Of a stretch of 64,000 bases of DNA, positions 8,382-16,526 are shown piece by piece. The stretch comes from Luteimicrobium sp049844995 (GTDB taxonomy: Bacteria; Actinomycetota; Actinomycetes; Actinomycetales; Cellulomonadaceae), in NCBI RefSeq assembly GCF_049844995.1, contig NZ_JBNCMC010000013.1, forward strand, positions 1 through 64,000. The letters run 5' to 3'. Numbering within the stretch: position 1 is the first letter of the stretch; every line of letters starts with the position of its first letter. The translations under genes and the position numbers were made by a program. The notes below the pieces were generated by a model. That model had not been told where the DNA came from. It ran no database searches and saw only the letters and a list, made by a program, of their open reading frames with translations.

Positions 8382-10703
8382 TCAGCGACCCGCCGACGCC
8401 GCCTCGTAGGCCGCGACGAGCTGCTCGACCTGGTCGCGGGTCACCGCGTCGGTGAAGCTCACGACCTTGCCGATGGGCATCTGGCGGACCATCTCCGCCC
8501 AGCCGGCGTCGGCGCCGGGGTCGGAGGCAGCGGCGAGCGGGCCCGCGGCCTCGCCGGCCGCCGCGAGCGCCGCACCCAGCACCTGCGCGCCGACGGGGTC
8601 GGTGAGCCACTCGCCGATCGTCGAGGTCGCGTCGAGGTGGTGCGGCGCGCCGTCGCCCTCGGACGTGACGGTCACGCGGCCGCGGACGTCGCGGGACGAC
8701 GCGCCCACCTCGATGACGAACTCCCCCGCCTCGACCTCCCAGCGGTGGTCGCGGACGGACCAGAAGGCGAACGCGCGGGCGTCGAGGGGGATCACGGCGT
8801 CGTCCGAGGCACCGGGTTCCAACGACACCTTGCGGAACCCCCGCAGCTCGTGGGCCGGACGCGGGACCCGGGCTGCGGCGTCGTGCACGTACACCTGGAC
8901 CACCTCGGAACCGGCGCGCTCACCGGTGTTGGTGACCGTGACGTGGACGTCCCAGGAGTTCGGGCCGCGGTCCGGGGCGGGGACGGCGGTCGGCTCGCCG
9001 TACGCGAACGTCGTGTACGTGAGGCCGTGGCCGAACGGGTAGGCCACGGGGACGTGGAGGGTGTCGTAGTAGCGGTAGCCCACGTGCACGCCCTCGCCGT
9101 AGAGGACGTGGCCGTCGCCGCCGGGGAAGTTCAGGTACGACGGCGTGTCCTCGAGGTGGTGCGGGATCGCCTCGGTGAGGCGCCCGCCGGGCGAGGCGAG
9201 GCCGAACAGGAGGTCCGCGGTCGCGGAGCCGCCCGCCTGGCCGAGGAGCCAGCCCTCGAGGATCGCGGCCGTGCCGTCGCGCCACTCGGTCACGGTGACG
9301 GCCGAGCCGTTCGACAGGACCACCACGACCTTGTCGTTCACGCCGACGAGCTGCTCGAGGAGCGCGAGCTGGTCGTCCGGGAGGCTCATCGTGGTGCGGT
9401 CGTAGCCCTCGGACTCCGCCGCGCCCGGCAGGCCGAGGAACGCGAGGACGACGTCCGCGTCCCGGGCGACCGCGACGGCCTCGTCCGCGAGCGCCGGGTC
9501 GGGCGTGCCGTCGAGCCGGAAGCCGGGCGCGTGGTCGACGCGAGCCTCGCCGGCCGTGGCGCGGATCGCGGTCAGCGCGTCGTCGAGGCGCGTGGGGACG
9601 ACCTGCGAGGAGCCCGCGCCCTGGTAGCGCGGCTCGCTCGCGAACGCGCCGACGACGCCGATCCGCTCGGTCCCCGACGGGTCGAGCGGGAGCGTGCCGT
9701 CGTTCTCGAGGAGCACCGCGCACGACGCCGCGACCTCCCGGGCGAGGGCGTGGTGGGCGGCGTAGGCGGCGTCGTCGAGCGCGGGGTCCTGGGCTGCCAG
9801 GGCGGGGCCGGTCCTGTCCAGCAGCGTCAGCAGCCGGTCGACCGCGACGTCGAGGACGGCCTCGTCGAGGCGCCCCTCGCGCACGGCCGCGACGATCACG
9901 GGCTCCCCGCCCGAGGGCGGCATCTCCAGGTCCAGCCCCGCGGCCACCGCGGCGACGGGGTCGGACACCGCGCCCCAGTCGGAGACGACGAGCCCCTCGA
10001 AGCCCCACTCGCCGCGCAGGAGGTCGGTGAGGAGCCACGGGTTCTGGCTCGAGTAGGTGCCGTTGATCTTGTTGTACGAGCACATGACGGTGGTCGGCTG
10101 CTGCGTGGTGACCACGTGCTCGAAGGCAGGCAGGTAGATCTCGCGGAGGGTGCGCTCGTCGACGTCGGCGCTCACGCGCAGGCGGTCCGTCTCCTGGTTG
10201 TTGGCCGCGAAATGCTTGAGCGAGCTCCCGACGCCGCGCGACTGGATCCCCTCGACCATCGCCGCGCCGAACGCGCCCGCGACGAACGGGTCCTCCGACG
10301 CGTACTCGAAGTTGCGCCCGCACAGCGGGCTGCGCTTGATGTTGATGCCCGGACCGAGGACGACCGCCACCTGCTCGGCGCGCGCCTCGTCGGCGATCGC
10401 GGCGCCCACGCGGCGGACGGCGTCGGGGTCCCACGACGACGCGAGCGCCACCGCGGGCGGGAAGCAGGTTGCGGGGTTCGAGCTGCCGATCCCGATCGCG
10501 TCCTCACCGCCGGCCTTGCGCAGCCCGTGCGGGCCGTCGGTCACCATGACGGACGGGATCCCGGCGTCGGGCACGCCTTGCGTGTGCCAGAAGTCCGCGC
10601 CCGACACGAGCGACGCCTTCTGCTCGAGCGTGAGCCGCCCGATCACGTCAGGGTGGGCGAGCGCCGGGCGCGGGGTAGTGGGCTGGGCGGGAACGGACGT
10701 CAT
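8382..10703 (-). CDS. GH3 beta-glucosidase, cytoplasmic
   Basis: The 773-aa protein has the three-domain bacterial GH3 layout: (beta/alpha)8 barrel (about 20-330), alpha/beta sandwich (about 350-580) and fibronectin-III-like domain (about 615-690). The nucleophile is Asp242 in VVSDWGAVSD, and the substrate-binding KHFAANNQE segment (163-171) is intact. It has no signal peptide, so it acts on imported beta-linked gluco-oligosaccharides or glycosides. It ends with an extra helical tail (about 700-773) including MPIGKVVSFTDAVTRDQVEQLV. GAGGAG lies about 10 nt before the ATG. It is monocistronic or leads from the small membrane gene just upstream (46-bp gap). Confidence 0.88.
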   Translation of the reverse strand: MTSVPAQPTTPRPALAHPDVIGRLTLEQKASLVSGADFWHTQGVPDAGIPSVMVTDGPHGLRKAGGEDAIGIGSSNPATCFPPAVALASSWDPDAVRRVGAAIADEARAEQVAVVLGPGINIKRSPLCGRNFEYASEDPFVAGAFGAAMVEGIQSRGVGSSLKHFAANNQETDRLRVSADVDERTLREIYLPAFEHVVTTQQPTTVMCSYNKINGTYSSQNPWLLTDLLRGEWGFEGLVVSDWGAVSDPVAAVAAGLDLEMPPSGGEPVIVAAVREGRLDEAVLDVAVDRLLTLLDRTGPALAAQDPALDDAAYAAHHALAREVAASCAVLLENDGTLPLDPSGTERIGVVGAFASEPRYQGAGSSQVVPTRLDDALTAIRATAGEARVDHAPGFRLDGTPDPALADEAVAVARDADVVLAFLGLPGAAESEGYDRTTMSLPDDQLALLEQLVGVNDKVVVVLSNGSAVTVTEWRDGTAAILEGWLLGQAGGSATADLLFGLASPGGRLTEAIPHHLEDTPSYLNFPGGDGHVLYGEGVHVGYRYYDTLHVPVAYPFGHGLTYTTFAYGEPTAVPAPDRGPNSWDVHVTVTNTGERAGSEVVQVYVHDAAARVPRPAHELRGFRKVSLEPGASDDAVIPLDARAFAFWSVRDHRWEVEAGEFVIEVGASSRDVRGRVTVTSEGDGAPHHLDATSTIGEWLTDPVGAQVLGAALAAAGEAAGPLAAASDPGADAGWAEMVRQMPIGKVVSFTDAVTRDQVEQLVAAYEAASAGR

Positions 10704-10749
10704 CGTCAGGGTGCTCCTCAGCGGTGGGACGGTCAGCGGTGCGCTGGGC

Positions 10750-11019
10750 TCATCGTGCGCCCGCGGGCGGGGGCGGGTCGAGCCGGGCGGGGAAGGGTCG
10801 GGCGCGCCGCAGCACGACCGCGACCACGACCGCGGCGACCGCCCACGTCACGTACACGAGGCTCCGGTGGCCGGCGTGGTCCGCCGCGGCCGCGGTGCCG
10901 GCGGCGTCGTCGTACGCGCGCCAGATGGTCCACCAGTTGCCCGCCGCCACCAGGCAGCCCACGGCGAGCACGAGGACCGCCGCCGGCCACCCCCGCCAGG
11001 ACGCCAACCAGACCCGCAT
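10750..11019 (-). CDS. small two-TM membrane protein, unknown
   Basis: This 89-aa protein has two predicted TM helices (about 12-30 and 53-73) and a basic C-terminal tail rich in Pro and Arg. The start at ATG 11019 is set by an excellent GGAGGGGGAG ribosome site. I do not recognise a family. It is 46 bp upstream of the GH3 gene on the same strand and could share a transcript with it. Confidence 0.6.
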   Translation of the reverse strand: MRVWLASWRGWPAAVLVLAVGCLVAAGNWWTIWRAYDDAAGTAAAADHAGHRSLVYVTWAVAAVVVAVVLRRARPFPARLDPPPPAGAR

Positions 11020-11087
11020 CGCTCCCCCTCCGGCCGCCCGACGATCGGGCACGCACCCATCATGACCTGCACTGACAGCGCGCACCA

Positions 11088-11107
11088 AGGTTCGTCCCGG
11101 CGAACCT
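11088..11107. promoter_or_regulatory. inverted repeat in divergent gap
   Basis: AGGTTCG-N6-CGAACCT is a perfect 7-bp-arm dyad in the 192-bp gap between the small membrane gene (leftward) and the next membrane gene (rightward). A TAGCGT hexamer at 11122-11127 could be the -10 of the rightward gene, leaving a leader of about 80 nt. Which regulator would bind the dyad is unknown. Confidence 0.35.
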
Positions 11108-11211
11108 GCACCTTCCCTTCCTAGCGTGACGGCGCCGCCGCCGGCGGGCACCGTCGCCGGCGACGGGCCCGCCGGCCCGGACCACCACCGGACCCCGCAC
11201 GAGGGAGTGAG

Positions 11212-11769
11212 ATGTCCCGCACCCGCACCGCGACGTACAGCCCCGAGCAGACCGCCCGCAGGGCGACGCTCAAGAACGCCACCGTCGACCTCGTCGCGCA
11301 CCTGCGCGCCTACGACGCCAAGGCCGCGGTCGGTCGCCTCACGCCCGACCGCGGCACCGCGAAGGTCACGCTCCCCGGGTCGCGGCTGCGCTGCGACGTC
11401 GACGTGACGCTCGCCGACGACGCGCCGCGGTACACGTTCGAGGACCCCGTGACCGAGGAGACCCGCACCGCCGACGACGTCCGCACCGTCCAGCACGCCC
11501 TCGCGCCCGCACCGTCCGCCTGGCCGCGCGTCGTGGGCCGGACGGTCGTCGTCGGGCTCGTGCTCGCCGCCGTCGCGGCAGTCGCGATCTGGCCGATGGA
11601 GGCGAGCAAGGACTTCGTCGGCGACCACGGAGCCGTGCTGGCCGCCGCGGTCGTCGGGGTGACCGTCGTCCTCGTGGGCGGGCTCGAGCTGCGCCGCGTG
11701 CTGCGGCGTCGGCGGGTCGAGCGGGAAGGGCTCGAACGGCTCGGCGGCGCACCCGCGCGTCGGCGCTGA
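11212..11769 (+). CDS. two-TM membrane protein, unknown
   Basis: The 185-aa protein has a cytoplasmic N-terminal domain (1-100) with mixed charged and beta-prone sequence, two TM helices (about 106-125 and 136-157), and a very basic tail (LRRVLRRRRVEREGLERLGG...). A GAGGGAGTGAG ribosome site precedes the ATG. I recognise no domain. Its leader region contains a dyad shared with the divergent small membrane gene. Confidence 0.65.
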   Translation: MSRTRTATYSPEQTARRATLKNATVDLVAHLRAYDAKAAVGRLTPDRGTAKVTLPGSRLRCDVDVTLADDAPRYTFEDPVTEETRTADDVRTVQHALAPAPSAWPRVVGRTVVVGLVLAAVAAVAIWPMEASKDFVGDHGAVLAAAVVGVTVVLVGGLELRRVLRRRRVEREGLERLGGAPARRR

Positions 11770-11880
11770 CCGGCCGCTTCGCACCCCGATCCAGCGCGGG
11801 CCCCGAGCCTCCGGCGCTACGGTGGGCGTGACGGGTTCCGCCCGTCACGACCCGCCCGCCGCGCACCACCGGAGGACCCG

Positions 11881-12558
11881 ATGAGCGACGCCCCCGCACC
11901 CGAGCAGCCTGCGTCGTCGGACGGGCCGCTCGGCACCGTCGCCCGCACCGTGGACGTCCGCGAGGAGAACGGCGCGCTCCGGGACGAGGTGGTGCTCGCG
12001 ATCACGCTGCCCCACGACATCGACGCCGTCTGGCCCGCTGTCACGCAGGCCGACCGGATCAGCTCGTGGTTCGTCCCCGTCAGCGGCGACCTCGCCGACG
12101 ACGGCCGCTACCAGCTCGAAGGCAACGCCAGCGGGACCGTCCTCGACTGCCGGCCGCCGCACCTGTTCCGCATCACGTGGGAGTTCGGCGACGAGACGTC
12201 CTGGGTGACCGTGGGGCTCGAACGCGAGAAGTCCCCGTCCGGCGACGACGACCACACCCGCCTCGCGCTCTCCCACCTCCTCCCCCGCGCGCCGCAGTGG
12301 GACGCCTACGGCCCCGGCGCCGTCGGGATCGGATGGGACCTCGCGCTCGTCGGGCTCGTGCGCTACCTCGCGACCCGGTCCGCCGGGACCGCGCAGGACT
12401 CGACCGCCTGGCTCGCGTCGCCCGACGGCGTCGCGTTCGTCCGGCACTCCGGGCGCGAGTGGGGGCACGCGCACGCCGCGTCCGGCGTCGACGAGGACGC
12501 CGCGCTCGCCGCCGCCGCGCGGACCGTCGCCGCGTACCTGGGCGAGCCGGGCGTCTGA
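11881..12558 (+). CDS. SRPBCC/AHSA1-like protein
   Basis: The 225-aa protein carries a START-like SRPBCC fold of the AHSA1/activator-of-Hsp90 type (about 30-185): DIDAVWPAVTQADRISSWFVPVSGDL near the start and the strand TWEFGDETSWVTVGLE in the middle. Members bind hydrophobic ligands or assist chaperones; the ligand here is unknown. Start is the ATG at 11881 with GGAGGA 6 nt upstream. It is followed by a weak AGCCTC/GAGGCT hairpin (12625-12640) before the convergent regulator gene. Confidence 0.8.
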   Translation: MSDAPAPEQPASSDGPLGTVARTVDVREENGALRDEVVLAITLPHDIDAVWPAVTQADRISSWFVPVSGDLADDGRYQLEGNASGTVLDCRPPHLFRITWEFGDETSWVTVGLEREKSPSGDDDHTRLALSHLLPRAPQWDAYGPGAVGIGWDLALVGLVRYLATRSAGTAQDSTAWLASPDGVAFVRHSGREWGHAHAASGVDEDAALAAAARTVAAYLGEPGV

Positions 12559-12682
12559 CTCGCGAACGCGCTTACGGCGTCTATCGTCGGAACGAGCCAC
12601 GCCATCGCGGTGGTCGTGGAAGTGAGCCTCGGGAGAGGCTGCCGGACGGCGGGGCCCGGGGCTCGCGTGGTCTTGAACGCCG

Positions 12683-13297
12683 TCAACCCTCTCGGACGTG
12701 CACCTGCTCGCCCTGGGGGCCGAAGAGGTGCAGCACCTCCGCGACCTCGCGTCCGGCGTTGACGATGGCATGCGGTGTGCGCGTGTCGAACTCGGCGGCC
12801 TCGCCGGGCTCGAGGACGGTGCTCCGGTCGGCGAGGTCGAGGCGGACCCGCCCGCTCAGGACGTAGAACCACTCGTAGCCCTCGTGCCGGCCCAGCTTCA
12901 CGGGGGCGTCGGGGTCGCGACCCGGGATGATCGACTTGAACGCCTGGACGCCCTGGGCGTGCGGGGTCAGCGGCAGGTAGATGCTGCCGTGCCGGCGCAC
13001 GGGCCGGGGGCGCACGCGAGGGTCGCCGGTCGGGGGCGCGCCGACGAGGTCGTCGAGCGCGACGCGGTAGGTGCGTGCGAGCGGGACGAGCAGCTCGAGG
13101 GTCGGGCGCCGCCCGCCCGACTCGAGCCGCGACAACGTGCTCACGCCGACGCCGGTCGCCTCAGCGACCTGGGCCAACGTCATCCCCCGCCGACGGCGCA
13201 GGTCGCGCAACCGCGGCCCGACGCCGTCGAGCAGCTCGCGCAGCTCGCCGTCGTCCTCGGCCTCGGTCTCGTGCCGGTGCGATGCGTCCGTCGCCAT
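12683..13297 (-). CDS. XRE-cupin transcriptional regulator
   Basis: The 204-aa protein joins an XRE helix-turn-helix (about 27-83; MTLAQVAEATGVGVSTLSRLESG) to a C-terminal cupin sensor domain (about 117-198; HEGYEWFYVLSGRVRLDL and EFDTRTPHAIVN). Such two-domain regulators sense small metabolites or metal and usually control an adjacent operon. It is divergent from a flavoprotein reductase 71 bp away, with two matching 10-11-bp sites between them. ATG 13297 has GAGGGA about 5 nt upstream; an upstream ATG (13339) would overlap the proposed operator. Confidence 0.83.
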   Translation of the reverse strand: MATDASHRHETEAEDDGELRELLDGVGPRLRDLRRRRGMTLAQVAEATGVGVSTLSRLESGGRRPTLELLVPLARTYRVALDDLVGAPPTGDPRVRPRPVRRHGSIYLPLTPHAQGVQAFKSIIPGRDPDAPVKLGRHEGYEWFYVLSGRVRLDLADRSTVLEPGEAAEFDTRTPHAIVNAGREVAEVLHLFGPQGEQVHVREG

Positions 13298-13311
13298 GCC
13301 GTCCCTCGTTG

Positions 13312-13342
13312 TTGCCGATATCGCAAGCCACCTTGCCATATC
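13312..13342. promoter_or_regulatory. paired TTGCC(G)ATATC sites
   Basis: TTGCCGATATCGCAA (13312-13326, itself nearly palindromic) and TTGCCATATC (13333-13342) start 21 bp apart, two helical turns, on the same DNA face. They fill the gap between the divergent XRE-cupin regulator and the flavoprotein gene and are the likely operator. Confidence 0.5.
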
Positions 13343-13368
13343 AGCGTGGCCGCGGCGACCGTGGAGCC

Positions 13369-14373
13369 ATGACCACCACCCCCGCTCCCCCGAACCAGGC
13401 CGCCGACCACGAGACCTGGGACGCCGTCGTCGTGGGCGGCGGTGTCGCAGGCCTCGCGGCCGCCCTCATGCTCGGGCGGGCGCGGCGCCGCGTGCTCGTC
13501 CTCGATGCCGGCGCGCCCCGCAACCGGTTCACCGCGCACATGCACGGCGTCCTCGGGCGTGACGGCACCTCCCCCGCCCGGCTGCTCGCCGACGGGCGGG
13601 ACGAGGTCGCGTCCTACGGCGGCGTCGTCCGGTCCGCGGAGGTGGTCGACGCCCGCGCCGACGAGGACGCCGTCACCGTGACCGCGGCCGACGGCGCGAG
13701 CCACCGCGCCCGGCACCTCGTCGTCGCGACGGGCCTGCGGGACGTGCTGCCCGACGTCGACGGGCTCGCCGAATGGTGGGGGCGCGGCGTCGCGCACTGC
13801 CCCTACTGCGACGGGTACGAGGTGCGCGACCAGAGGCTCGTCGTCCTCGGGACGGGGCCGGCGAGCGTCGGGCAGGCGCAGCTGATCCGGCAGTGGTCGG
13901 AGCACCTCACCTACGTCGTGCACGAGGCGCCCGAGCCCACCAGCGCGGAGCGGGCGGCGCTCGAGGCGCGTGGGATCGTCGTCGAGCAGCACCGGGCAGT
14001 CCGCGCGACGGGCGCGCCCGGGCCGGACGGCGAGCACCTCGCCGCACTCGTGCTCGACGACGGCCGCACGGTCGACGCCGACGCCGTCTTCACCGCCCCG
14101 GAGCCCCGGTCGGGCGACGACCTGCTCCTGCGGCTGGGTGCGGAGCGGTCCGACGGGGCCGCCGGTCCCGGCGGCGCGCTCCCCGGCGCCGTGCCCGTCG
14201 ACATGCTCGGCCGCACGACCGTGCCGCGCGTGTGGGCGGCCGGGAACGTCGTGGCTGCTTACGCGAACGTGCCCGTCGCGATCGCGGCCGGCACCATGGC
14301 CGGTGCCGGGGTCAACCATGCGCTCATCGAGGAGGAGGTCGCCGCCGCGACCGCCGGGCGGGCCGCAGCCTGA
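13369..14373 (+). CDS. NAD(P)/FAD oxidoreductase, thioredoxin-reductase-like
   Basis: The 334-aa protein has an FAD Rossmann motif (VVGGGVAGLAAALMLGRA, about 21-38), an NADPH domain with LGTGPASVG (about 160-168), and the redox-active CPYC pair (144-147) followed by DGYE as in thioredoxin reductases. The C-terminal FAD motif (WAAGNVVAAYANVPVAIAAG) is intact. Single-gene actinobacterial homologues reduce thioredoxin-like partners or act as stand-alone disulfide reductases; no thioredoxin gene is adjacent, so the partner is unknown. It is controlled in all likelihood by the divergent XRE-cupin protein. Confidence 0.83.
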   Translation: MTTTPAPPNQAADHETWDAVVVGGGVAGLAAALMLGRARRRVLVLDAGAPRNRFTAHMHGVLGRDGTSPARLLADGRDEVASYGGVVRSAEVVDARADEDAVTVTAADGASHRARHLVVATGLRDVLPDVDGLAEWWGRGVAHCPYCDGYEVRDQRLVVLGTGPASVGQAQLIRQWSEHLTYVVHEAPEPTSAERAALEARGIVVEQHRAVRATGAPGPDGEHLAALVLDDGRTVDADAVFTAPEPRSGDDLLLRLGAERSDGAAGPGGALPGAVPVDMLGRTTVPRVWAAGNVVAAYANVPVAIAAGTMAGAGVNHALIEEEVAAATAGRAAA

Positions 14374-14397
14374 CCGTACCCCTCCTACGCTGGCGGG

Positions 14398-14898
14398 ATG
14401 TCGACACCGGAGTTCGTCCTGGCCCTGCGGGAGAAGATCGGGCACGACCCTCTGTGGCTGACGGGCGTGACGGCCGTCGTCATGCGGGACGCCGCCGCGG
14501 CGGACCCCGAGGTGCTCCTGGTGCGGCGCGCGGACAACGGCGCGTGGACGCCCGTCACGGGCATCGTCGACCCGGGCGAGCACCCCGCCGACGCGGCCGT
14601 CCGGGAGGTCGCGGAGGAGGCGGGCGTCGAGGCAGCACCGGTGCGCCTCGCCCTCGTCGACGTCACCGAGCCGGCCGCCTACCCCAACGGCGACCGGGTC
14701 CAGTTCGTCGACCTCGCGTTCCGGCTCGAGTGGCGCGCGGGCGAGCCCCACCCCGCCGACGGCGAGAACACCGAGGCGAGGTGGTGCGCCGTCTCGCGGC
14801 TGCCTCCGCTGGCGGACGACATGCGGGTGCGCGTCGAAGCGGCCCTCGGAGACGAGGAACGCACGGCGTTCTTCGCGGGCGGCGAGCTCGTGCGCTGA
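14398..14898 (+). CDS. Nudix hydrolase
   Basis: The 166-aa protein has a complete Nudix box, GX5EX7REUXEEXGU, at residues 55-77 (GIVDPGE ... REVAEEAGV). It hydrolyses a nucleoside-diphosphate-linked substrate with a divalent metal; the substrate cannot be told from sequence. It begins 24 bp after the flavoprotein gene. A TACGCT hexamer at 14386-14391 ends 6 nt before the ATG, so it may also have its own leaderless transcript. Confidence 0.85.
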   Translation: MSTPEFVLALREKIGHDPLWLTGVTAVVMRDAAAADPEVLLVRRADNGAWTPVTGIVDPGEHPADAAVREVAEEAGVEAAPVRLALVDVTEPAAYPNGDRVQFVDLAFRLEWRAGEPHPADGENTEARWCAVSRLPPLADDMRVRVEAALGDEERTAFFAGGELVR

Positions 14899-15027
14899 GC
14901 CGCCGCCACCAGACCGCGCTCTGCCGACCACGGGACCACCGCCCCGCGGCCACGGGCTGTGGGTCCGTCCGTCCCGACGGACGGGCGCGGAGCCCGTGGT
15001 CGGCGAGAGGGGTGGTGGGATGGGGGC

Positions 15028-16281
15028 ATGCAGATCGCGAACTGGGCCGGCAACCATGACATCGCCGGGGCCACGCTGGTCGAGGCGCGCACGATCGAGG
15101 ACGTCCGGCGTGCGGTCGCGGACGCCGAGCACGTCCGCCCGCTCGGCACCCGACACTCGTTCAACGACCTCCCCGACACCGACGGGACCCTCGTGACCGT
15201 CACGGCGATCCCCGCCGAGCCCGTGCTCGACGAGGCCGCCCGCACGGTGACCGTCGGCGCGGGGACCCGGTACGGGGAGCTCGCAGGCTGGCTCGGGGGC
15301 CGCGGCTGGGCGCTGCACAACCTCGGCTCGCTCCCGCACATCTCGGTCGGCGGCGCGGTCGCGACGGGCACCCACGGGTCGGGCGACGCGAACGGCTCGC
15401 TGTCGACGGCGGTGCGGGGCCTCGAGCTCGTGGGTGCCGACGGGGCGATGCGCACCCTCCGCGCGGGCGACCCCGAGCTGGAGGGGAGCGTCGTGGCCCT
15501 GGGCGCGCTGGGCGTCGTCGTGCGGGTGACCCTCGCCGTGGAGCCCACGTACCTGGTGCGCCAGGACTCCTACCGAGGCCTCCCGTGGGACGCGCTGCTG
15601 GCCGACCTTCCCGCCGTGACCGGCGCCGGCTACAGCGTGAGCGGGTTCACGAACTGGGTGGACGACGCCGTCGAGCAGGTGTGGGTCAAGCGCCGCACGG
15701 GCGTCGAGGGCCTCGAGGACGACGACGTCCCCGACCTCCTGGGTGTACCCGCCTCCGGCCTCGCGCAGCCGCTCATCGTCCCCACCGACGAGGTCAACAC
15801 GACGCTCCACCTGACGCCGGGCGCGTGGAACGAGCGGCTCCCGCACTTCCGCTTCGACGCGACACCCAGCGTGGGCGACGAGATCCAGACCGAGTACTTC
15901 GTCGACCGCGCGGACGCCGTGGACGCGCTGCGCGCCGTGCGGGCCGTCGCTCCGGAGTTCATGGACGCGCTCGTCATCACCGAGCTGAGGACCGTCGCGG
16001 CCGACCGTCTCTGGCTGAGCCCGGCGTACGGGCGCGACTCGCTCGCGATCCACTTCACGTGGCGCAACGACCAGGCGCGCGTCCTCGCGGCGCTCCCCGC
16101 GATCGAGGCGGCGCTCGCGCCGTTCGGCGCGCGCCCGCACTGGGGCAAGGTCCACCTGCTCGACGCCGCCGCCCTGGCCGAGCGGTACCCCCGGTTCGAC
16201 GACGCGCGGGAGCTGGTCGCGCGCCGCGACCCCGACGGCGTGCTCCGGAACGGGGCCCTTCAGCGCGTGCTGGGGGTCTGA
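15028..16281 (+). CDS. FAD-linked alditol oxidase
   Basis: The 417-aa protein matches the length and order of Streptomyces alditol oxidase (AldO): an N-terminal FAD-binding PP-loop domain (about 10-180) and a C-terminal ALO-type domain. GTRHSFND (40-47) contains the His (His43) expected to carry the covalent FAD, and the GSLPHISVGGAVATGTHGSG segment contacts the cofactor. It should oxidise the terminal carbon of polyols such as xylitol or sorbitol to the aldose, with release of hydrogen peroxide. It is a single gene followed by a clear hairpin. Confidence 0.85.
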   Translation: MQIANWAGNHDIAGATLVEARTIEDVRRAVADAEHVRPLGTRHSFNDLPDTDGTLVTVTAIPAEPVLDEAARTVTVGAGTRYGELAGWLGGRGWALHNLGSLPHISVGGAVATGTHGSGDANGSLSTAVRGLELVGADGAMRTLRAGDPELEGSVVALGALGVVVRVTLAVEPTYLVRQDSYRGLPWDALLADLPAVTGAGYSVSGFTNWVDDAVEQVWVKRRTGVEGLEDDDVPDLLGVPASGLAQPLIVPTDEVNTTLHLTPGAWNERLPHFRFDATPSVGDEIQTEYFVDRADAVDALRAVRAVAPEFMDALVITELRTVAADRLWLSPAYGRDSLAIHFTWRNDQARVLAALPAIEAALAPFGARPHWGKVHLLDAAALAERYPRFDDARELVARRDPDGVLRNGALQRVLGV

Positions 16282-16301
16282 CGGCGCCGGGGTCGGCGCC
16301 G
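16282..16301 (+). terminator. hairpin after alditol oxidase
   Basis: CGGCGCC-N6-GGCGCCG begins on the base after the alditol oxidase stop codon. The 7-bp GC stem fits a factor-assisted or intrinsic actinobacterial terminator. Confidence 0.5.
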
Positions 16302-16313
16302 CGGTGAGGTCGG

Positions 16314-16385
16314 GGTTCGTCGACGGTGACCTCGGGTTCGTCGATGGTGCCGCTGGGCGCGTCGATGGTGCCGGTCGGCTCGTCG
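16314..16385. repeat. 21-bp direct repeat, about 3.4 copies
   Basis: Units start at 16314, 16335 and 16356, with a partial unit from 16377. The shared core is GTCGAYGGTGMC. Read on the minus strand it gives a 7-residue periodicity, but no gene is evident. It lies in the 237-bp gap between the alditol oxidase and the HNH gene; the rest of that gap holds only the HNH promoter. Confidence 0.55.
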
Positions 16386-16505
16386 GGGGCTCGTCGAACG
16401 GCGTGCGGACTGCGTCGCTCGTGCGGCCGAGGGGCGGATGCGGGCGCGGAAAATTCGCGGTCCACAGGCCGGGTTGAGGGGTGGCGCGGGCACGAGCCGA
16501 ACCGG

Positions 16506-16526
16506 TAGAATCGAACACATGTTCGA
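16506..16526 (+). promoter_or_regulatory. LexA SOS box over leaderless promoter and start
   Basis: TCGAACACATGTTCGA (16511-16526) has perfect TCGAACA/TGTTCGA arms and matches the actinobacterial LexA consensus TCGAAC-N4-GTTCGA. The ATG of the HNH gene lies inside it (16519). A TAGAAT hexamer (16506-16511) ends 7 nt before that A, so transcription would begin at or beside the start codon. Confidence 0.85.
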
